From contig OMPR01000007.1 of the NCBI GenBank assembly GCA_900313015.1, forward strand, positions 42,350 to 106,349: DNA of 64,000 bases, in the 5' to 3' direction. The notes under the pieces are model-generated. The model saw only the letters and a list, made by a program, of their open reading frames with translations, did not search any database and was not told the origin of the DNA. This DNA is from Rhodobacteraceae bacterium EL53 (GTDB lineage Bacteria; Pseudomonadota; Alphaproteobacteria; Rhodobacterales; Rhodobacteraceae). Shown in pieces: positions 35,834 through 45,818 of this stretch (positions are counted from its first letter, which is position 1; each line of letters opens with the position of its first letter). The position numbers and the translations under genes are program-made.

Positions 35834-37717
35834 TCAGAACACCACGTTAAGCATCGCAAGAGAGACGATGAGGAACAAAATCGTCATAATTCCGCCGGAG
35901 CGTACAAAATCCATGACCTTATACCCAGCGGGGCCCATGATGAGAGCATTCACCTGATGGGTGGGAATAATAAAGCTGTTCGAGGTTGAGATAGCGACCG
36001 TCAGTGCAAAAACGGCAGGGTTTGCCCCGGCTGCACTGGCGATTGAAACTGCTAGTGGCACCAACAAAACCGTCGCGCCAACATTTGACATAACCAACGA
36101 GAACACGGTTGCCAAAAGCGCGATACCTGCCTGTAAGGACCAGATGGGCCAGCCATCAAGAACCACCAGAATTTGTTGCGCAATCCAAGCTGCAGTGCCT
36201 GTGTTTTGCACAGCCTGACCTAGGGGGATAAGGCTGGCGAGCAGGAATACCGTATTCCAGCCAACGGCGCGATAGGCTTCGTCGACCCTCAGAACGCGTG
36301 TCAGCAACATACCGACCGCGCCGACCATCAGACACAAGGACAGACGGATGTCCGAAAACAGGATAAGGCTGAGAGAGAGTGCAAAGAAAAGCAGGGCCCA
36401 GCCCACTTTTTGCGGCCGCAACTCTTCTTGCGGGAAGTCGGATGTCACGACGACAAAATCCGGATCTCTTTTTAATCGAGTCAGGTTGTCCCATTTCGTG
36501 TGAGAGACCAACATGTCCCCGGGTTGGAATTTGACCAACCCGATTGCAGTCGGGATATGCTCCTCTGTTTCGACATGGCTAAGCGTGTCTTCGCCGCGGT
36601 GAATAGCCAAAAGGCTGAGGCCGTATGTTTTTCTGAGAACCAGTTCGCGGGGACACTTTCCGATCAATTGGCTTTCGGGGGGGATGACCAGCTCGGCGAT
36701 ACCCGCATTTGTGGGCGCGAATTCCTCGGCAAAGACATCGAGCTCTGGGCGAATGGTCAACCCATACTCTTCAGCAAACCGGGTCACCACCTTGCTTTTA
36801 CCGATGATTGCCAACCGGCACGGAGCGGCGATTTCAGCGGTTAAAATTTGCACCATCGACACTTTGCCGCGGTAAAACGTTGATATGATATAGAGGTTAT
36901 TCTCAAGGTTGATATCCGCAAGGATCTGGCCAACCAAAGCACTATCCTCTGGAACATCGACTTCAAATACCTCGGCTTTAAGACCGTACACGCGCTTCAG
37001 ATAGGACCGGGTACTTTGCGCGGTCGTTCCCTCGGTCCGGGGCTCGGCTGCGGGTAGGACCCAACGACCCAATACGAGAAAGTACAATACGCCCGTCAGG
37101 ATCAGGACCGCCCCAATCGGGGCGACAGAAAACAACCCAAAGGGCTCCATCTGCTGATCCGCAGGCAGACCTTCGTTCGCAGTTGCCAGCAAATCGTTCA
37201 GCAGGATGAGAGGCGAAGACCCCACCATTGTCAGCGTGCCCCCTAGAATGGCACAGAACCCCATGGGCATCAGCAGTCGTGACAAAGCAATGCCTGACCG
37301 GGATGAAATCCGGCTGACGACTGGCAAAAATAGGGCCGCAGCCCCAACGTTCTGCATAAAGCTGGAGATTATTCCGACAGTGCCTGAAATGATCGGCACG
37401 ATCCGGCTTTCGGTTGTCCCGCCATATTTAAGGATGACCGCCGCCACCTTGTTCATCAGGCCAGTTTTATCTAGCCCGGCCCCAACGATCATGACCGCAA
37501 TGATCGAGATCACGGCATTTGATGCGAAGCCATCGAACAGGTGATTGACGTCAGCGAGCGCGCCCAACCCGGGAAGGTAACTGAGCAAACCAATAAGCAC
37601 GAGAACCAACATGGCGCTGAGATCGATACGGATCAGTTCGGAAACAAACAGGAAAACCGTAAAGCACAACAATCCCGTGACCACGGCCATTTCATAGGTA
37701 AAGGCAATGTGCTCCAT
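35834..37717 (-). CDS. SLC13-family anion permease with two RCK (TrkA-C) domains
   Basis: A 627-residue membrane transporter. Helices fill residues about 1-200 and 400-627, with FMQNVGAAALFLPVVSRIS and AISTSNSFIIPTHQVNALIMGPAGY typical of the divalent anion/Na+ symporter fold. Between them are two TrkA-C domains: VDVPEDSALVGQILADINLENNLYIIS and AELVIPPESQLIGKCPRELVLRKTYGLSLLAIHRGED. This layout is typical of bacterial SLC13-type carriers for sulfate or dicarboxylates; the substrate is not determinable. It is transcribed alone, 70 bases from the PerM-type gene start. Confidence 0.88.
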   Translation of the reverse strand: MEHIAFTYEMAVVTGLLCFTVFLFVSELIRIDLSAMLVLVLIGLLSYLPGLGALADVNHLFDGFASNAVISIIAVMIVGAGLDKTGLMNKVAAVILKYGGTTESRIVPIISGTVGIISSFMQNVGAAALFLPVVSRISSRSGIALSRLLMPMGFCAILGGTLTMVGSSPLILLNDLLATANEGLPADQQMEPFGLFSVAPIGAVLILTGVLYFLVLGRWVLPAAEPRTEGTTAQSTRSYLKRVYGLKAEVFEVDVPEDSALVGQILADINLENNLYIISTFYRGKVSMVQILTAEIAAPCRLAIIGKSKVVTRFAEEYGLTIRPELDVFAEEFAPTNAGIAELVIPPESQLIGKCPRELVLRKTYGLSLLAIHRGEDTLSHVETEEHIPTAIGLVKFQPGDMLVSHTKWDNLTRLKRDPDFVVVTSDFPQEELRPQKVGWALLFFALSLSLILFSDIRLSLCLMVGAVGMLLTRVLRVDEAYRAVGWNTVFLLASLIPLGQAVQNTGTAAWIAQQILVVLDGWPIWSLQAGIALLATVFSLVMSNVGATVLLVPLAVSIASAAGANPAVFALTVAISTSNSFIIPTHQVNALIMGPAGYKVMDFVRSGGIMTILFLIVSLAMLNVVF

Positions 37718-37755
37718 CTCGCTCCAGGGGTGTAAATGTGACTTTCATGTACAAT

Positions 37756-37780
37756 AAAGCCTGAAAAATGGGCTTTTGTC
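37756..37780 (-). terminator. Hairpin terminator downstream of the second oxygenase
   Basis: On the minus strand AAAGCC-CATTTTTCA-GGCTTT forms a six-base-pair stem followed by ATTGT. It lies about 30 bases after the stop of the oxygenase and 40 bases upstream of the SLC13 start, so it separates these two minus-strand genes. On the plus strand the same stem is followed by TTGT. Confidence 0.5.
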
Positions 37781-37809
37781 ATGAAGTTTTCATATTTTAC
37801 GTCTGGTGG

Positions 37810-38784
37810 TTAGCTCAGCAGGGTACCCAATTCCGGTGTATTTTCTGTTGCGCCTTCGTCTGGCCAGTTGGTGCGCCAGACCTCAGCAGACCAATGTCCA
37901 CAATGCACGGACGGGCGTGCAAACCCGGGTTGGGGTGGTAACAGCGGGGTCACCACAGTGTCGTGACGTGGGACGGCGAAATAGGGAAAGGAATATCGTT
38001 CCTTGCCTGATTTGTTCACCACGCGATGCGGGGTCGAAACCAAACGACCGCCCGACCAGAGTTCAAGCATATCTCCGATATTGACGACGAATCCACCGGG
38101 TGGGCAATCAGGTGTTATCCAGCCTCCGTCGCGGGTTTGCACCTCTAGTCCGCCAACCGGATCAGGGGCGATGATTGTCAGGGCGTCGGTGTCTTTGTGG
38201 GGATGAATGCCATAACCGTCATCGTCGTCGCTCTGGGGCGGATAATGCAGCAAAGTCATGTTTGTCAGAGGCTTGTCAAACGGGGCTTGCAACTCGGCTG
38301 GTGGCAGATCCAGCCCTTCGGCCAGTGCACCCAACAAGTCATGCGCGACCAGATCGAGTTGCGCCCAGTAGCCAAGCATAATGTCTCGTGCTTCGGGGTG
38401 TTCAACCGGCCAGAGGTTTGGGCCATATAGAGCACAGTCATTGATCACGGGATCATCAGGGGTGATTTCGTGATGCAGCTTGTAGCCTTCGTATTTGTCC
38501 GCAGTGCCTGAACCATCATTGGGGGTAAAGAACCCAAACGGAATGTATCCCCGGTAATTGTCGCGGGTGATAGCCTGTTCCCATTTTCGGGGTTCGGGAA
38601 TGCCAAAAATCGCGCGCACACAAGCCCGCACGCTATCCACCTGTTCGGTGGGAATTCCGGTGCCCGTGATCGACAAAAAACCGATACCCGTGCAGGCCGC
38701 TAGGATTTTCTGAACCACCTCTGCGCGATCGGGGTGGTTTGTCGCGCGAAGAGGCGAGATGTCGATTGTCGGGATCGTTTGCAT
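37810..38784 (-). CDS. Isopenicillin N synthase-like 2-oxoglutarate/Fe(II) oxygenase, second copy
   Basis: A 324-residue non-haem iron oxygenase. MQTIPTIDISPL starts the DIOX_N region. The core has GIHPHKDTDALTII with the first His and Asp ligands, STPHRVVN with the distal His, and RYSFPYFAVP with the Arg-x-Ser for 2-oxoglutarate. ATG 38784 has AAGGA upstream; starting at 38841 would add unconserved residues. It differs strongly from the other family member (5443-6456), so they are not recent duplicates. Substrate is unknown. It is divergent from proS, 163 bases apart. Confidence 0.85.
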   Translation of the reverse strand: MQTIPTIDISPLRATNHPDRAEVVQKILAACTGIGFLSITGTGIPTEQVDSVRACVRAIFGIPEPRKWEQAITRDNYRGYIPFGFFTPNDGSGTADKYEGYKLHHEITPDDPVINDCALYGPNLWPVEHPEARDIMLGYWAQLDLVAHDLLGALAEGLDLPPAELQAPFDKPLTNMTLLHYPPQSDDDDGYGIHPHKDTDALTIIAPDPVGGLEVQTRDGGWITPDCPPGGFVVNIGDMLELWSGGRLVSTPHRVVNKSGKERYSFPYFAVPRHDTVVTPLLPPQPGFARPSVHCGHWSAEVWRTNWPDEGATENTPELGTLLS

Positions 38785-38947
38785 GTGTCGTGTCCTTTGC
38801 GGCCTATTCTTCACAGTTTCGCGCCAGTTGGGGGCGGTCAATCCAAATTCCGACAGGCTTCAGTCGCGAAAGACCGAATGGCAGATTGCCTGATGCCCCC
38901 GGATGGCATAGACCGCCCAAAACGCTTTATGACGAAAGAGACCGCCC

Positions 38948-40300
38948 ATGCGCCTGTCCCGTTATTTTCTGCCTGTGCTCAAGGAAACCCCTAGTGAGGC
39001 ACAGATTGTCAGCCACCGCCTGATGCTGCGGGCGGGTATGATCAAGCAGTCCGCTGCTGGGATCTATTCCTGGTTGCCCATGGGTTTTAAAGTTCTGCGT
39101 AAGATCGAGAACATCGTTCACGAGGAACAAATCCGCGCGGGCCACATCCCGATGCAGATGCCCACCATGCAGTCTGCTGATCTGTGGCGCGAAAGCGGCC
39201 GTTATGATGACTATGGCGAAGAGATGCTGCGCGTTAAAGACCGTCATGGTCGCGACATGCTGTTTACACCCACAGCCGAAGAGTTGATCACTGATATTTT
39301 CCGCGGTCATGTCAGCAGCTACAAAGACCTGCCTCTGACCATGTATCAGATCCAGTGGAAATTCCGCGACGAGATCCGCCCGCGCTTTGGCGTGATGCGG
39401 GGCCGTGAGTTCTATATGAAAGACGGCTATAACTTTGACCTGACCAAAGAGGACGCGTTGCACGCCTACAACCGCCACTTGGTCAGCTATCTGCGCACGT
39501 ACGAGCGTATGGGTTTGCAAGCCATTCCGATGCGGGCTGACTCTGGCCCGATTGGCGGCGATGACACGCACGAATTCCTGGTGCTGGCCGACACTGGCGA
39601 GTCCGAGGTGTTTTACGACAGCGAAGTGACTGATCTGAAGTTTGGCGACCGTGAAATTGACTACGATAGCGTTGAACAGTGTCAGTCGGTGCTGGAAGAG
39701 TTCACCTCGCGCTATGCCCGCACGGATGAAACCCACGACGAAGCCTTGTTTAATGAGGTCCCAGAAGAGCGCCGTCGCGTGGCGCGCGGGATCGAAGTTG
39801 GTCAGATCTTTTACTTCGGCACCAAGTATTCCGAACCTTTGGGCGCAACTGTTCAAACCGCTGATGGTGGCAAAGTCCCCGTTCATATGGGGTCGCACGG
39901 CATTGGTGTCAGCCGTCTGTTGGGCGCGATCATCGAAGCCAGCCATGACGACAACGGCATCATCTGGCCCGAAGGAGTCACGCCGTTCCATTGTGGTATC
40001 GTGAACCTGAAGCAGGGTGACGAAGCGGCAGACGCGGCATGCGAACAGTTGGAAGCCGCGCTGACAGCCATCGGACTTGAGCCGCTCTATGATGATCGCA
40101 AAGAGCGTGCGGGTGGCAAATTCGCGACCATGGATCTGATCGGTTTGCCATGGCGCATCACGGTTGGTCCGCGCGGCTTGAAAAACGGTGTTGTTGAACT
40201 GACCAGCCGCCGTACCGGCGAAAGTGTTGAGATGACACCCGAAGACGCAGTTAAAAAAGTGGCGGAAATCTATGCGCCACACCGTGTTGTAGGTCTCTGA
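38948..40300 (+). CDS. proS: Prolyl-tRNA synthetase (short form without editing insert)
   Basis: A 450-residue class II aminoacyl-tRNA synthetase. [46 protein letters not shown] is typical, and [36 protein letters not shown] (motif 2) and [14 protein letters not shown] (motif 3) are clear. The 180-residue editing insert found between motifs 2 and 3 in E. coli ProRS is absent, as usual in alphaproteobacteria. The anticodon-binding domain fills the last 110 residues. Essential gene, cytoplasmic. A long hairpin follows at once. Confidence 0.97.
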   Translation: MRLSRYFLPVLKETPSEAQIVSHRLMLRAGMIKQSAAGIYSWLPMGFKVLRKIENIVHEEQIRAGHIPMQMPTMQSADLWRESGRYDDYGEEMLRVKDRHGRDMLFTPTAEELITDIFRGHVSSYKDLPLTMYQIQWKFRDEIRPRFGVMRGREFYMKDGYNFDLTKEDALHAYNRHLVSYLRTYERMGLQAIPMRADSGPIGGDDTHEFLVLADTGESEVFYDSEVTDLKFGDREIDYDSVEQCQSVLEEFTSRYARTDETHDEALFNEVPEERRRVARGIEVGQIFYFGTKYSEPLGATVQTADGGKVPVHMGSHGIGVSRLLGAIIEASHDDNGIIWPEGVTPFHCGIVNLKQGDEAADAACEQLEAALTAIGLEPLYDDRKERAGGKFATMDLIGLPWRITVGPRGLKNGVVELTSRRTGESVEMTPEDAVKKVAEIYAPHRVVGL

Positions 40301-40362
40301 TCTAATTACGATGAATTTGGCTTTGGCTGACCGTTTGGTTGGCCAAAGCGTCCTTAATTAGA
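40301..40362. terminator. Long bidirectional hairpin between proS and the convergent gene
   Basis: Outer arms TCTAATTA (40301-40308) and TAATTAGA (40355-40362) and inner arms GGCTTTGGC (from 40319) and GCCAAAGC (ending 40349) are both perfect or near-perfect inverted repeats, giving one long two-part stem. It overlaps the stop codon of the minus-strand gene. Its place between convergent genes suggests it ends transcripts from both sides, though there is no long T run. Confidence 0.55.
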
Positions 40363-40729
40363 CGATACGGCGTGGGGGATGGCGCAGCACTTCTCCATCT
40401 GCCGATTGTCCCGCATACGCCAGAACATAAGGTCGACCCAATCGGGCGACGAGGTCCTGCATGCGCAGACCTAAGAACCGCAGCCCACATATCCGCGTTC
40501 CACTTGATTGATCCGTGAGACACAACAGGCCGCTGCGAAAGGCAAGGTGGTATCCTTTGCTCTGCAAGGTATCGATCAGACCTGTCCAGCCGGTGGCGCG
40601 TTCAAATATCGGTAGAAAGATGGCCCGCAGCAGGATTGCGGTTTCGCAGTCAAATTCTGCAGGGCCGTGCGATGCGTGCTGTTTGAAGCGGGTCTGATGA
40701 CTTGTTGGTTTGGTATGTGTCAGTTCCAT
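40358..40729 (-). CDS. Conserved hypothetical protein
   Basis: A 123-residue protein of unknown function. MELTHTKPTSHQTRF is preferred as the start because AAAGGGG lies eight bases upstream of ATG 40729; an ATG at 40768 is the alternative. The body has FDCETAILLRAIFLPIFERATGWTGLIDTLQSKGYHLAFRSGLLCLTDQSSGTRICGLRFLGLRMQDLVARLGRPYVLAYAG, a compact soluble pattern that ends with a basic tail. No known motif is visible. It converges on proS. Confidence 0.7.
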   Translation of the reverse strand: MELTHTKPTSHQTRFKQHASHGPAEFDCETAILLRAIFLPIFERATGWTGLIDTLQSKGYHLAFRSGLLCLTDQSSGTRICGLRFLGLRMQDLVARLGRPYVLAYAGQSADGEVLRHPPRRIV

Positions 40730-40795
40730 TTGAACACCCCTTTCACAGATGTCCCCCAGTTGTTTCATGCTGACAGTTTGATCAGCTTGATTCAA

Positions 40796-41064
40796 AATTT
40801 GTCATGAATTTTTGTTAACTTTGGTTAATTATTGCGGCGATTTGCTGCCAATGTGGTGTCGCTGTGCCTTATTGTTTCGAATGCCTCAACAAACAGAGGG
40901 CGCGAACGGATGACCGGATCCCGTATGGGGGGATTATTCCAAACCCAACTGAGGTGAATTTACATGGCGCAGGCTTGCCGATCCGCATGTTCGGTCGGTG
41001 GCATGGGCTTGACCCCAGTGCCCGATAACCCCACTCTCCGCGCCAAATAAGAGCAGGAGCCGAA
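40796..41064. other. Intergenic region upstream of lolC
   Basis: A 270-base stretch without a credible gene. It is A+T-rich near 40800-40830 (TTTTTGTTAACTTTGGTTAATTATTG), which suits divergent promoters, and holds a short ATG frame at 40964 (MAQACRSACSVGGMGLTPVP) of unclear status. GAGCAGGAGCC just before 41065 is the lolC ribosome binding site. Confidence 0.5.
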
Positions 41065-42351
41065 ATGGCCAAATCTCCAGCCCCATTTGCCCCTTTTGAG
41101 TGGAAGATCGCGTGGCGATATCTGCGGGCCCGTCGTGCCGAAGGTGGTGTGAGCATTATGACCTGGATCAGTTTGATCGGGATAACCTTGGCTGTGTTTG
41201 CCTTGATTGCCACATTGGCGGTCCGGTCCGGGTTCCGGTCTGAGTTTGTTGGAACCATTCTGGGCGCAAACGCCCATGTGACCGTCTATAATTCGGGGCA
41301 GGTCAGTGAAACCGGTCGTATTGACAGAACGATTGCTGATTTTGACGCAATGGCCGCGCGCGTGGCAGAAGTTCCCGGCGTGACTCGTGTGGCCCCGCTG
41401 GTCAAAGGGCAAGTCATGGCGGCCCATCGCAATCGCAATGCAGGGGTTCAGGTGTTTGGTATTTCTGCCGATGATTTGAATTCTTTACCTGGGATCGCGG
41501 AAAGCGAAGATTCCTATGGCAATCTGGCCCGGTTCAGTGAGGGTGTCTCGATCGGTTCTGGTGTTGCGCGCGAACTGGGTGTGACCGTCGGCGATCGGAT
41601 CAAGCTGATATCGCCCAATGGGGTGAAGACCGCGTTTGGCACCAGCCCGCGGGTGAATGCTTATGAAGTCGTGCACGTGTTTTCCGTCGGGCGCTATGAT
41701 ATCGACCGCGTGCGCGTTTACATGCCTTTTGCCGAGGCGCAGAGCTATTTCAACCGCGAAGGGGTCGCGGATGAGTTGGAAGTCATGGTGACGGACCCCG
41801 AGGCGCTGAGCGCGGTCACCTTGAAGATTTTGCAGGCGGCTGGCGAGCGCGCCCAGATTTGGACGTGGATGGATGCGTCCGGTGGGTTTTTGCGCGCGCT
41901 CGAAGTCGAAGACAACGTGATGTTAATCATCCTGTCTATCCTCGTTTTGATTGCCGCGATGAATATCGTTTCCGGGCTGATCATGTTGGTTAAAAACAAA
42001 GGGCGCGATATCGGTATCCTGCGCACAATTGGCCTAAGCGAAGGGTCCATTCTGCGAGTGTTCTTTATCTGCGGTGCGTTCACAGGGATAATCGGAACGG
42101 CGATGGGTGTCGTGCTGGGATGTTTGTTCGCGATCTACATCGATCCGATTTTCTCGTTTGTGAACTATGTCATGGGCGGCGGGGTCTGGGACCCGTCCAT
42201 CCGTGGGATTTACGCTTTGCCAGCCGAGTTGCACCTAGAGGATGTGATGTCAGCGGTTGGTCTTTCGCTTGGCCTGTCGTTCTTTGTGACCTATTTCCCT
42301 GCGCGTCGTGCGGCGCGCCTGAACCCGGTAGAGGCGTTGCGGTATGAGTGA
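41065..42351 (+). CDS. lolC: Lipoprotein-releasing ABC transporter permease LolC/LolE
   Basis: A 428-residue inner-membrane subunit that extracts lipoproteins from the inner membrane for transfer to the outer membrane. [36 protein letters not shown] is the first membrane region, residues about 60-265 form the periplasmic MacB-type domain, and the FtsX domain with three helices fills the rest ([54 protein letters not shown]). A single permease gene beside lolD is usual in alphaproteobacteria, where it likely works as a homodimer (LolF type). The stop overlaps lolD by eight bases. Confidence 0.93.
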   Translation: MAKSPAPFAPFEWKIAWRYLRARRAEGGVSIMTWISLIGITLAVFALIATLAVRSGFRSEFVGTILGANAHVTVYNSGQVSETGRIDRTIADFDAMAARVAEVPGVTRVAPLVKGQVMAAHRNRNAGVQVFGISADDLNSLPGIAESEDSYGNLARFSEGVSIGSGVARELGVTVGDRIKLISPNGVKTAFGTSPRVNAYEVVHVFSVGRYDIDRVRVYMPFAEAQSYFNREGVADELEVMVTDPEALSAVTLKILQAAGERAQIWTWMDASGGFLRALEVEDNVMLIILSILVLIAAMNIVSGLIMLVKNKGRDIGILRTIGLSEGSILRVFFICGAFTGIIGTAMGVVLGCLFAIYIDPIFSFVNYVMGGGVWDPSIRGIYALPAELHLEDVMSAVGLSLGLSFFVTYFPARRAARLNPVEALRYE

Positions 42352-43051
42352 GCCAACATTGACCCTGAGCGGGATTACCAAGACCTATAATCAGGGCACA
42401 CCGGGTGAAGTGCGCGTGTTGCAGGGCGTCGATCTGACTGTAAACGCGGGGGAGGTTGTGGCGTTGGTCGCGCCGTCGGGCGCCGGGAAATCCACCCTTT
42501 TGCATATCGCGGGCCTGCTTGATACGCCGGATGCGGGGGCGGTTCAGATGCTCGGTCAGGATATGACTGGCAAAGGGGATCGGACCCGAACAAATGTGCG
42601 CCGCAATGATGTGGGGTTCATCTATCAGTTCCATCATCTGTTGCCCGAATTCTCGGCTTTGGAAAACATTACACTGCCTCAGTTGGCCAACGGCGTTCCC
42701 GAAGCGGCGGCTGTGAAGCGGGCGATGGACCTGCTTGGCAAGGTCGGCGTGGCGGATCGCGCCCATCATCGCCCTGCTGCTTTGTCCGGAGGAGAGCAGC
42801 AACGTGTCGCATTCTGTCGCGCCATGGCAAATGAACCTCGGCTATTGTTGGCCGATGAACCGACAGGCAATCTGGATCCTGGAACCTCGGACCAAGTGTT
42901 CGGGGCGCTGATGGATTTGGTGTCAGGCACAGGGCTGTCGGCCCTGATCGCAACACATAACATGGAGCTGGCAGCACGGATGGACCGTGTTGTAAGGCTG
43001 GAAGCGGGCGCACTTGCTGCAGCGTCTGAAGAGGAGACAACAGATGGTTGA
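42344..43051 (+). CDS. lolD: Lipoprotein-releasing ABC transporter ATPase LolD
   Basis: A 235-residue ABC ATPase. [25 protein letters not shown] holds Walker A (with Ala-Pro-Ser rather than the usual Gly-Pro-Ser), [33 protein letters not shown] holds the signature and Walker B, and [15 protein letters not shown] ends with the H-loop. It powers LolC. The start overlaps lolC, and its stop overlaps the next start, so three genes are coupled. Confidence 0.95.
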   Translation: MSEPTLTLSGITKTYNQGTPGEVRVLQGVDLTVNAGEVVALVAPSGAGKSTLLHIAGLLDTPDAGAVQMLGQDMTGKGDRTRTNVRRNDVGFIYQFHHLLPEFSALENITLPQLANGVPEAAAVKRAMDLLGKVGVADRAHHRPAALSGGEQQRVAFCRAMANEPRLLLADEPTGNLDPGTSDQVFGALMDLVSGTGLSALIATHNMELAARMDRVVRLEAGALAAASEEETTDG

Positions 43052-44018
43052 GGTAACACTGGCTGAAATCGGCGCGCTGACGCAGCGGGCTCTGACAGCA
43101 CATGGTGCGGATGAATGGATTGCGACCGAAGTGACCCGAGCGGTGGTCGAAGCGGAAGCAACGGGGAACAAGATCTGCGGTCTCTACTATCTTGAAAGCT
43201 ATTGCCAGCAACTGCGGACGGGGCGCGTAAACGGAACGGTTGAGCCTGTCGTCGCGCGTGAGCGTCCTGGCTTTGTTCGGGTGGATGGTAAGCTCGGCTT
43301 TGCGCAGGCTGCATTTGCCAAAGCGCTGCCCGAAGCCTTAGCCGCAGCGCGGGAAAACGGCACGGCGGTGCTGGCCGTTGGGCACACACATACCTGCACC
43401 TCGCTTGGGTTTTTTACTGGCCAGATTGCGCGCGCGGGTTTGATCGCGCTTGGCATGACCAACGCCTCGCCCATCGTTGCGCCACCGGGTGGCAAAACCC
43501 GCGTGATCGGCACCAACCCGATCGCGTTTTCGGTGCCGGACGGGCAGGGCGGTGTTGCGATGCAGTTTGACCAGTCCACGACGACGGTGGCCCTGGGCAA
43601 GATCACGATGGCCAAAGCCGCAGGGCAAAGCATCCCCGAAGGGTGGGCCTTGGACGTGGATGGAAACCCAACCACCGATCCAACCGCGGCCCTCGGTGGA
43701 TCGCTGGTATCTATGGGCGGCTACAAGGGCTGGGGATTTGGTTTGATGGCTGAAATTCTTGCTGCAGCCATGACGGGGTCTGTTTTCTCCCGGGATGTTA
43801 AGCCACTGAAAGCCCCCGAAGGTCCGCCCCATAATCTGGGCCAGTTCTATATCCTGATTGACCCTAGTGCCTCTGACGATTTTGGGGCACGCATGGTGAC
43901 ATTGGCGGAAAGCGTCACACAAGACGAAGGTGCACGGATGCCGGGTCAAGGGCGCACGTTGGCCGAAACCGTGATGGTTCCGGACGCGCTTTGGGATCAA
44001 TTGTCCGCCATGCGCTGA
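43044..44018 (+). CDS. Ldh-family (malate/L-lactate-type) NAD(P) dehydrogenase
   Basis: A 324-residue oxidoreductase of the malate/L-sulfolactate/ureidoglycolate dehydrogenase family. [19 protein letters not shown] near residue 40, [55 protein letters not shown] (about 113-170) with the catalytic His, and [20 protein letters not shown] near 225 are typical. The real start is ATG 43044, with GAGGAG upstream and an eight-base overlap with the lolD stop. The exact substrate (for example malate, sulfolactate or a proline-derived ketimine) cannot be read. Coupling to lolCD is probably incidental. Confidence 0.85.
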   Translation: MVEVTLAEIGALTQRALTAHGADEWIATEVTRAVVEAEATGNKICGLYYLESYCQQLRTGRVNGTVEPVVARERPGFVRVDGKLGFAQAAFAKALPEALAAARENGTAVLAVGHTHTCTSLGFFTGQIARAGLIALGMTNASPIVAPPGGKTRVIGTNPIAFSVPDGQGGVAMQFDQSTTTVALGKITMAKAAGQSIPEGWALDVDGNPTTDPTAALGGSLVSMGGYKGWGFGLMAEILAAAMTGSVFSRDVKPLKAPEGPPHNLGQFYILIDPSASDDFGARMVTLAESVTQDEGARMPGQGRTLAETVMVPDALWDQLSAMR

Positions 44019-44024
44019 AGTTGC

Positions 44025-44462
44025 TTAGGCCAGTTGAGTTACAAAAACGCCAAAGGCCATGATCGTGATACCCCCCGCCCGCTTCAGGGTGAGCGGGCTT
44101 ATCTGCGCGCCAAATAGCCCAAAGTGGTCAATGGCCGCCGCCGAGATAAGCTGACCGATAAGAACAAAGAATACCGCGTTTCCGATGCCAAAATGGGGCG
44201 CAACATAGGTGATGGACAAGACGTAGAACGCGACCAAAGCCCCGGCAAGAAACAGATGCTTGGGTGCGTCAGCTACTTTAGTCAACGCTTGCGCGTCAGA
44301 CATCACCAGCATGACACCGATCGCTGTGGTCAAGGCCACTGAAAAAAGTACCACACCGGCGGCAAACGGGGACCCGATCAGCTTGCCCAATGCGGCGTTC
44401 AATGCCGCAAGAACGGGAATGCCGATCCCGGCAACCAGCATGATCACTGCGTATTCGGTCAT
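44025..44462 (-). CDS. DUF606/YdcZ-family DMT membrane protein
   Basis: A 145-residue protein with five hydrophobic helices. MTEYAVIMLVAGIGIPVLAALNAALGKLIGSPFAAGVVLFSVALTTAIGVML and GALVAFYVLSITYVAPHFGIGNAVFFVLIGQLISAAAIDHFGLFG are the two halves of the YdcZ (DUF606) domain, which belongs to the drug/metabolite transporter clan. ATG 44462 has AAGGG nine bases upstream; starts at 44471 and 44537 are less suitable. It converges on the Ldh gene with six bases between. Confidence 0.85.
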   Translation of the reverse strand: MTEYAVIMLVAGIGIPVLAALNAALGKLIGSPFAAGVVLFSVALTTAIGVMLVMSDAQALTKVADAPKHLFLAGALVAFYVLSITYVAPHFGIGNAVFFVLIGQLISAAAIDHFGLFGAQISPLTLKRAGGITIMAFGVFVTQLA

Positions 44463-44624
44463 CTTATTCATCCCTTGCCTTTGCTCTGCTGTCTGGCCAA
44501 TGATCTTGATCATTGCGTTCTCAACCAAGATGTACAAGCCTGAGTGTTCATATGCGACGCGGTGTCATTACGATTGTTGGCGACGCTGCTGGACGGCGCA
44601 CGTACTTGAAAATAGGAATTTGTT

Positions 44625-45026
44625 ATGACCCGGATTTTTCTTGTCTTTTCTGCTCTTGCAACCGTCGCGGCCTGTGCTTCGCAGCAGAGTATGCCGGACG
44701 CCAAAGAAGGCGAGGCTCTGTTTGTTGAAAACTGTGCGGCATGTCACAGCTATCGCGGCGAAGGCGGTGCTCTAAGTGGGGGGCAGCACGCGCCAAACCT
44801 GTCAGAAATTTCCCTGAGGAATGACGGTGTATTTCCGCGCGCCTCGGTGCTGAGCAAGATTGACGGCTACCAACATGGCAGCGAAGGGGGGCAGGTAATG
44901 CCCGAATTTGGTGCGCTTCTGAGCGGTGAGCAGGTTCCTGTTGAGGTGGATGGCGTGATGACACCGACACCCCGAACGCTGGCAGCTTTGTTGGCCTATT
45001 TGGAGAGCATTCAGGTCAAGGCCTAA
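44625..45026 (+). CDS. c-type cytochrome lipoprotein
   Basis: A 133-residue monohaem cytochrome. MTRIFLVFSALATVAACASQ is a lipoprotein signal with lipobox VAAC, so the protein is anchored in the periplasm. GEALFVENCAACHSYRGEGG carries the Cys-x-x-Cys-His haem site, and GQVMPEFGALLSG supplies the axial Met. The C-terminal helix ALLAYLESIQVKA is usual for class I cytochromes. A solo electron-carrier role is likely; the partner is not nearby. It converges with the next gene, overlapping by four bases. Confidence 0.88.
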   Translation: MTRIFLVFSALATVAACASQQSMPDAKEGEALFVENCAACHSYRGEGGALSGGQHAPNLSEISLRNDGVFPRASVLSKIDGYQHGSEGGQVMPEFGALLSGEQVPVEVDGVMTPTPRTLAALLAYLESIQVKA

Positions 45027-45703
45027 GCGCAAATCCCGCTCAGTTCGGCGTCTTTCCAGGGTAGGAGGACGTCGCTCTCGCGCGATTGGGGCAGATCCCG
45101 TACCGGCAGGTCTTGTTTCAACATCGCGTGCAGGCGCTGAGTGCGGGGGGCCGTGGGCGCAAGGGCGCGGCAGCAGACATATTCTTCGACGATGGCGCCT
45201 TGTTGTTCAAAACCATAGTCCAGAAATTTGGGCGCTTCGGACAAATCAAACAAATAGGGGTCGTCGTCTTTGCCGTGCTCGGCCGCAGCGCGGAGTGGAT
45301 GATACCCGGTGCGATCTCGGTTTTGCCATTGCCAAACATGGGTCAACTCGTGTGCCAGCAACATGGCAGCAATCAAATGCAGGCGATCGGGGTATTCTGG
45401 CAGGTAGTTATCTGTGTACCAGTCTTTGGTGAAGAAGACCCGATTGAACAGGGCAACCGCGGCGGGTGAGGCGGTGACGATCTCTTCTTTTGCGGGGGGT
45501 AAAATCCGTTCACGGCAGGTCACACGAGGACGTGCTTTGCGTTTGAACGTGACGCTTCCAACAGGGGCACCTTCGACCAGACGGGCGCGATTCAAATCCA
45601 ATTGATCCCCATGGATGATCTGAGCAAAATCAACTTCGGTGTCCGTCAACGGACGCCCACAAGCAGCCAAAGACACTAACAGCAGAAGGATGCGCAATTT
45701 CAT
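45023..45703 (-). CDS. Lipoprotein with His-Glu-Leu-Thr-His zinc-peptidase-like motif
   Basis: A 226-residue lipoprotein: MKLRILLLLVSLAACGR has lipobox LAAC. Residues about 110-122 read MLLAHELTHVWQWQNRD, matching the HExxH zinc-binding helix; the downstream EEYVCCRAL segment has an acidic pair that could be the third ligand. Six mature Cys, including RVTCRER and CC, suggest disulfides. It resembles the DUF4157-type proteins that carry HExxH and often act on secreted factors, but I cannot name the family. It converges with the cytochrome gene. Confidence 0.65.
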   Translation of the reverse strand: MKLRILLLLVSLAACGRPLTDTEVDFAQIIHGDQLDLNRARLVEGAPVGSVTFKRKARPRVTCRERILPPAKEEIVTASPAAVALFNRVFFTKDWYTDNYLPEYPDRLHLIAAMLLAHELTHVWQWQNRDRTGYHPLRAAAEHGKDDDPYLFDLSEAPKFLDYGFEQQGAIVEEYVCCRALAPTAPRTQRLHAMLKQDLPVRDLPQSRESDVLLPWKDAELSGICA

Positions 45704-45818
45704 ACGAGAGAGCCTAGACCGAAGCGTTGTGGGCGGGTAGGGGCGAAGTGTCGGAAATGGCAGATTTTCTGAGGGTTAAGGGAAATTGCTGCGATGGATT
45801 GAACAGAATTGCAGTGGG

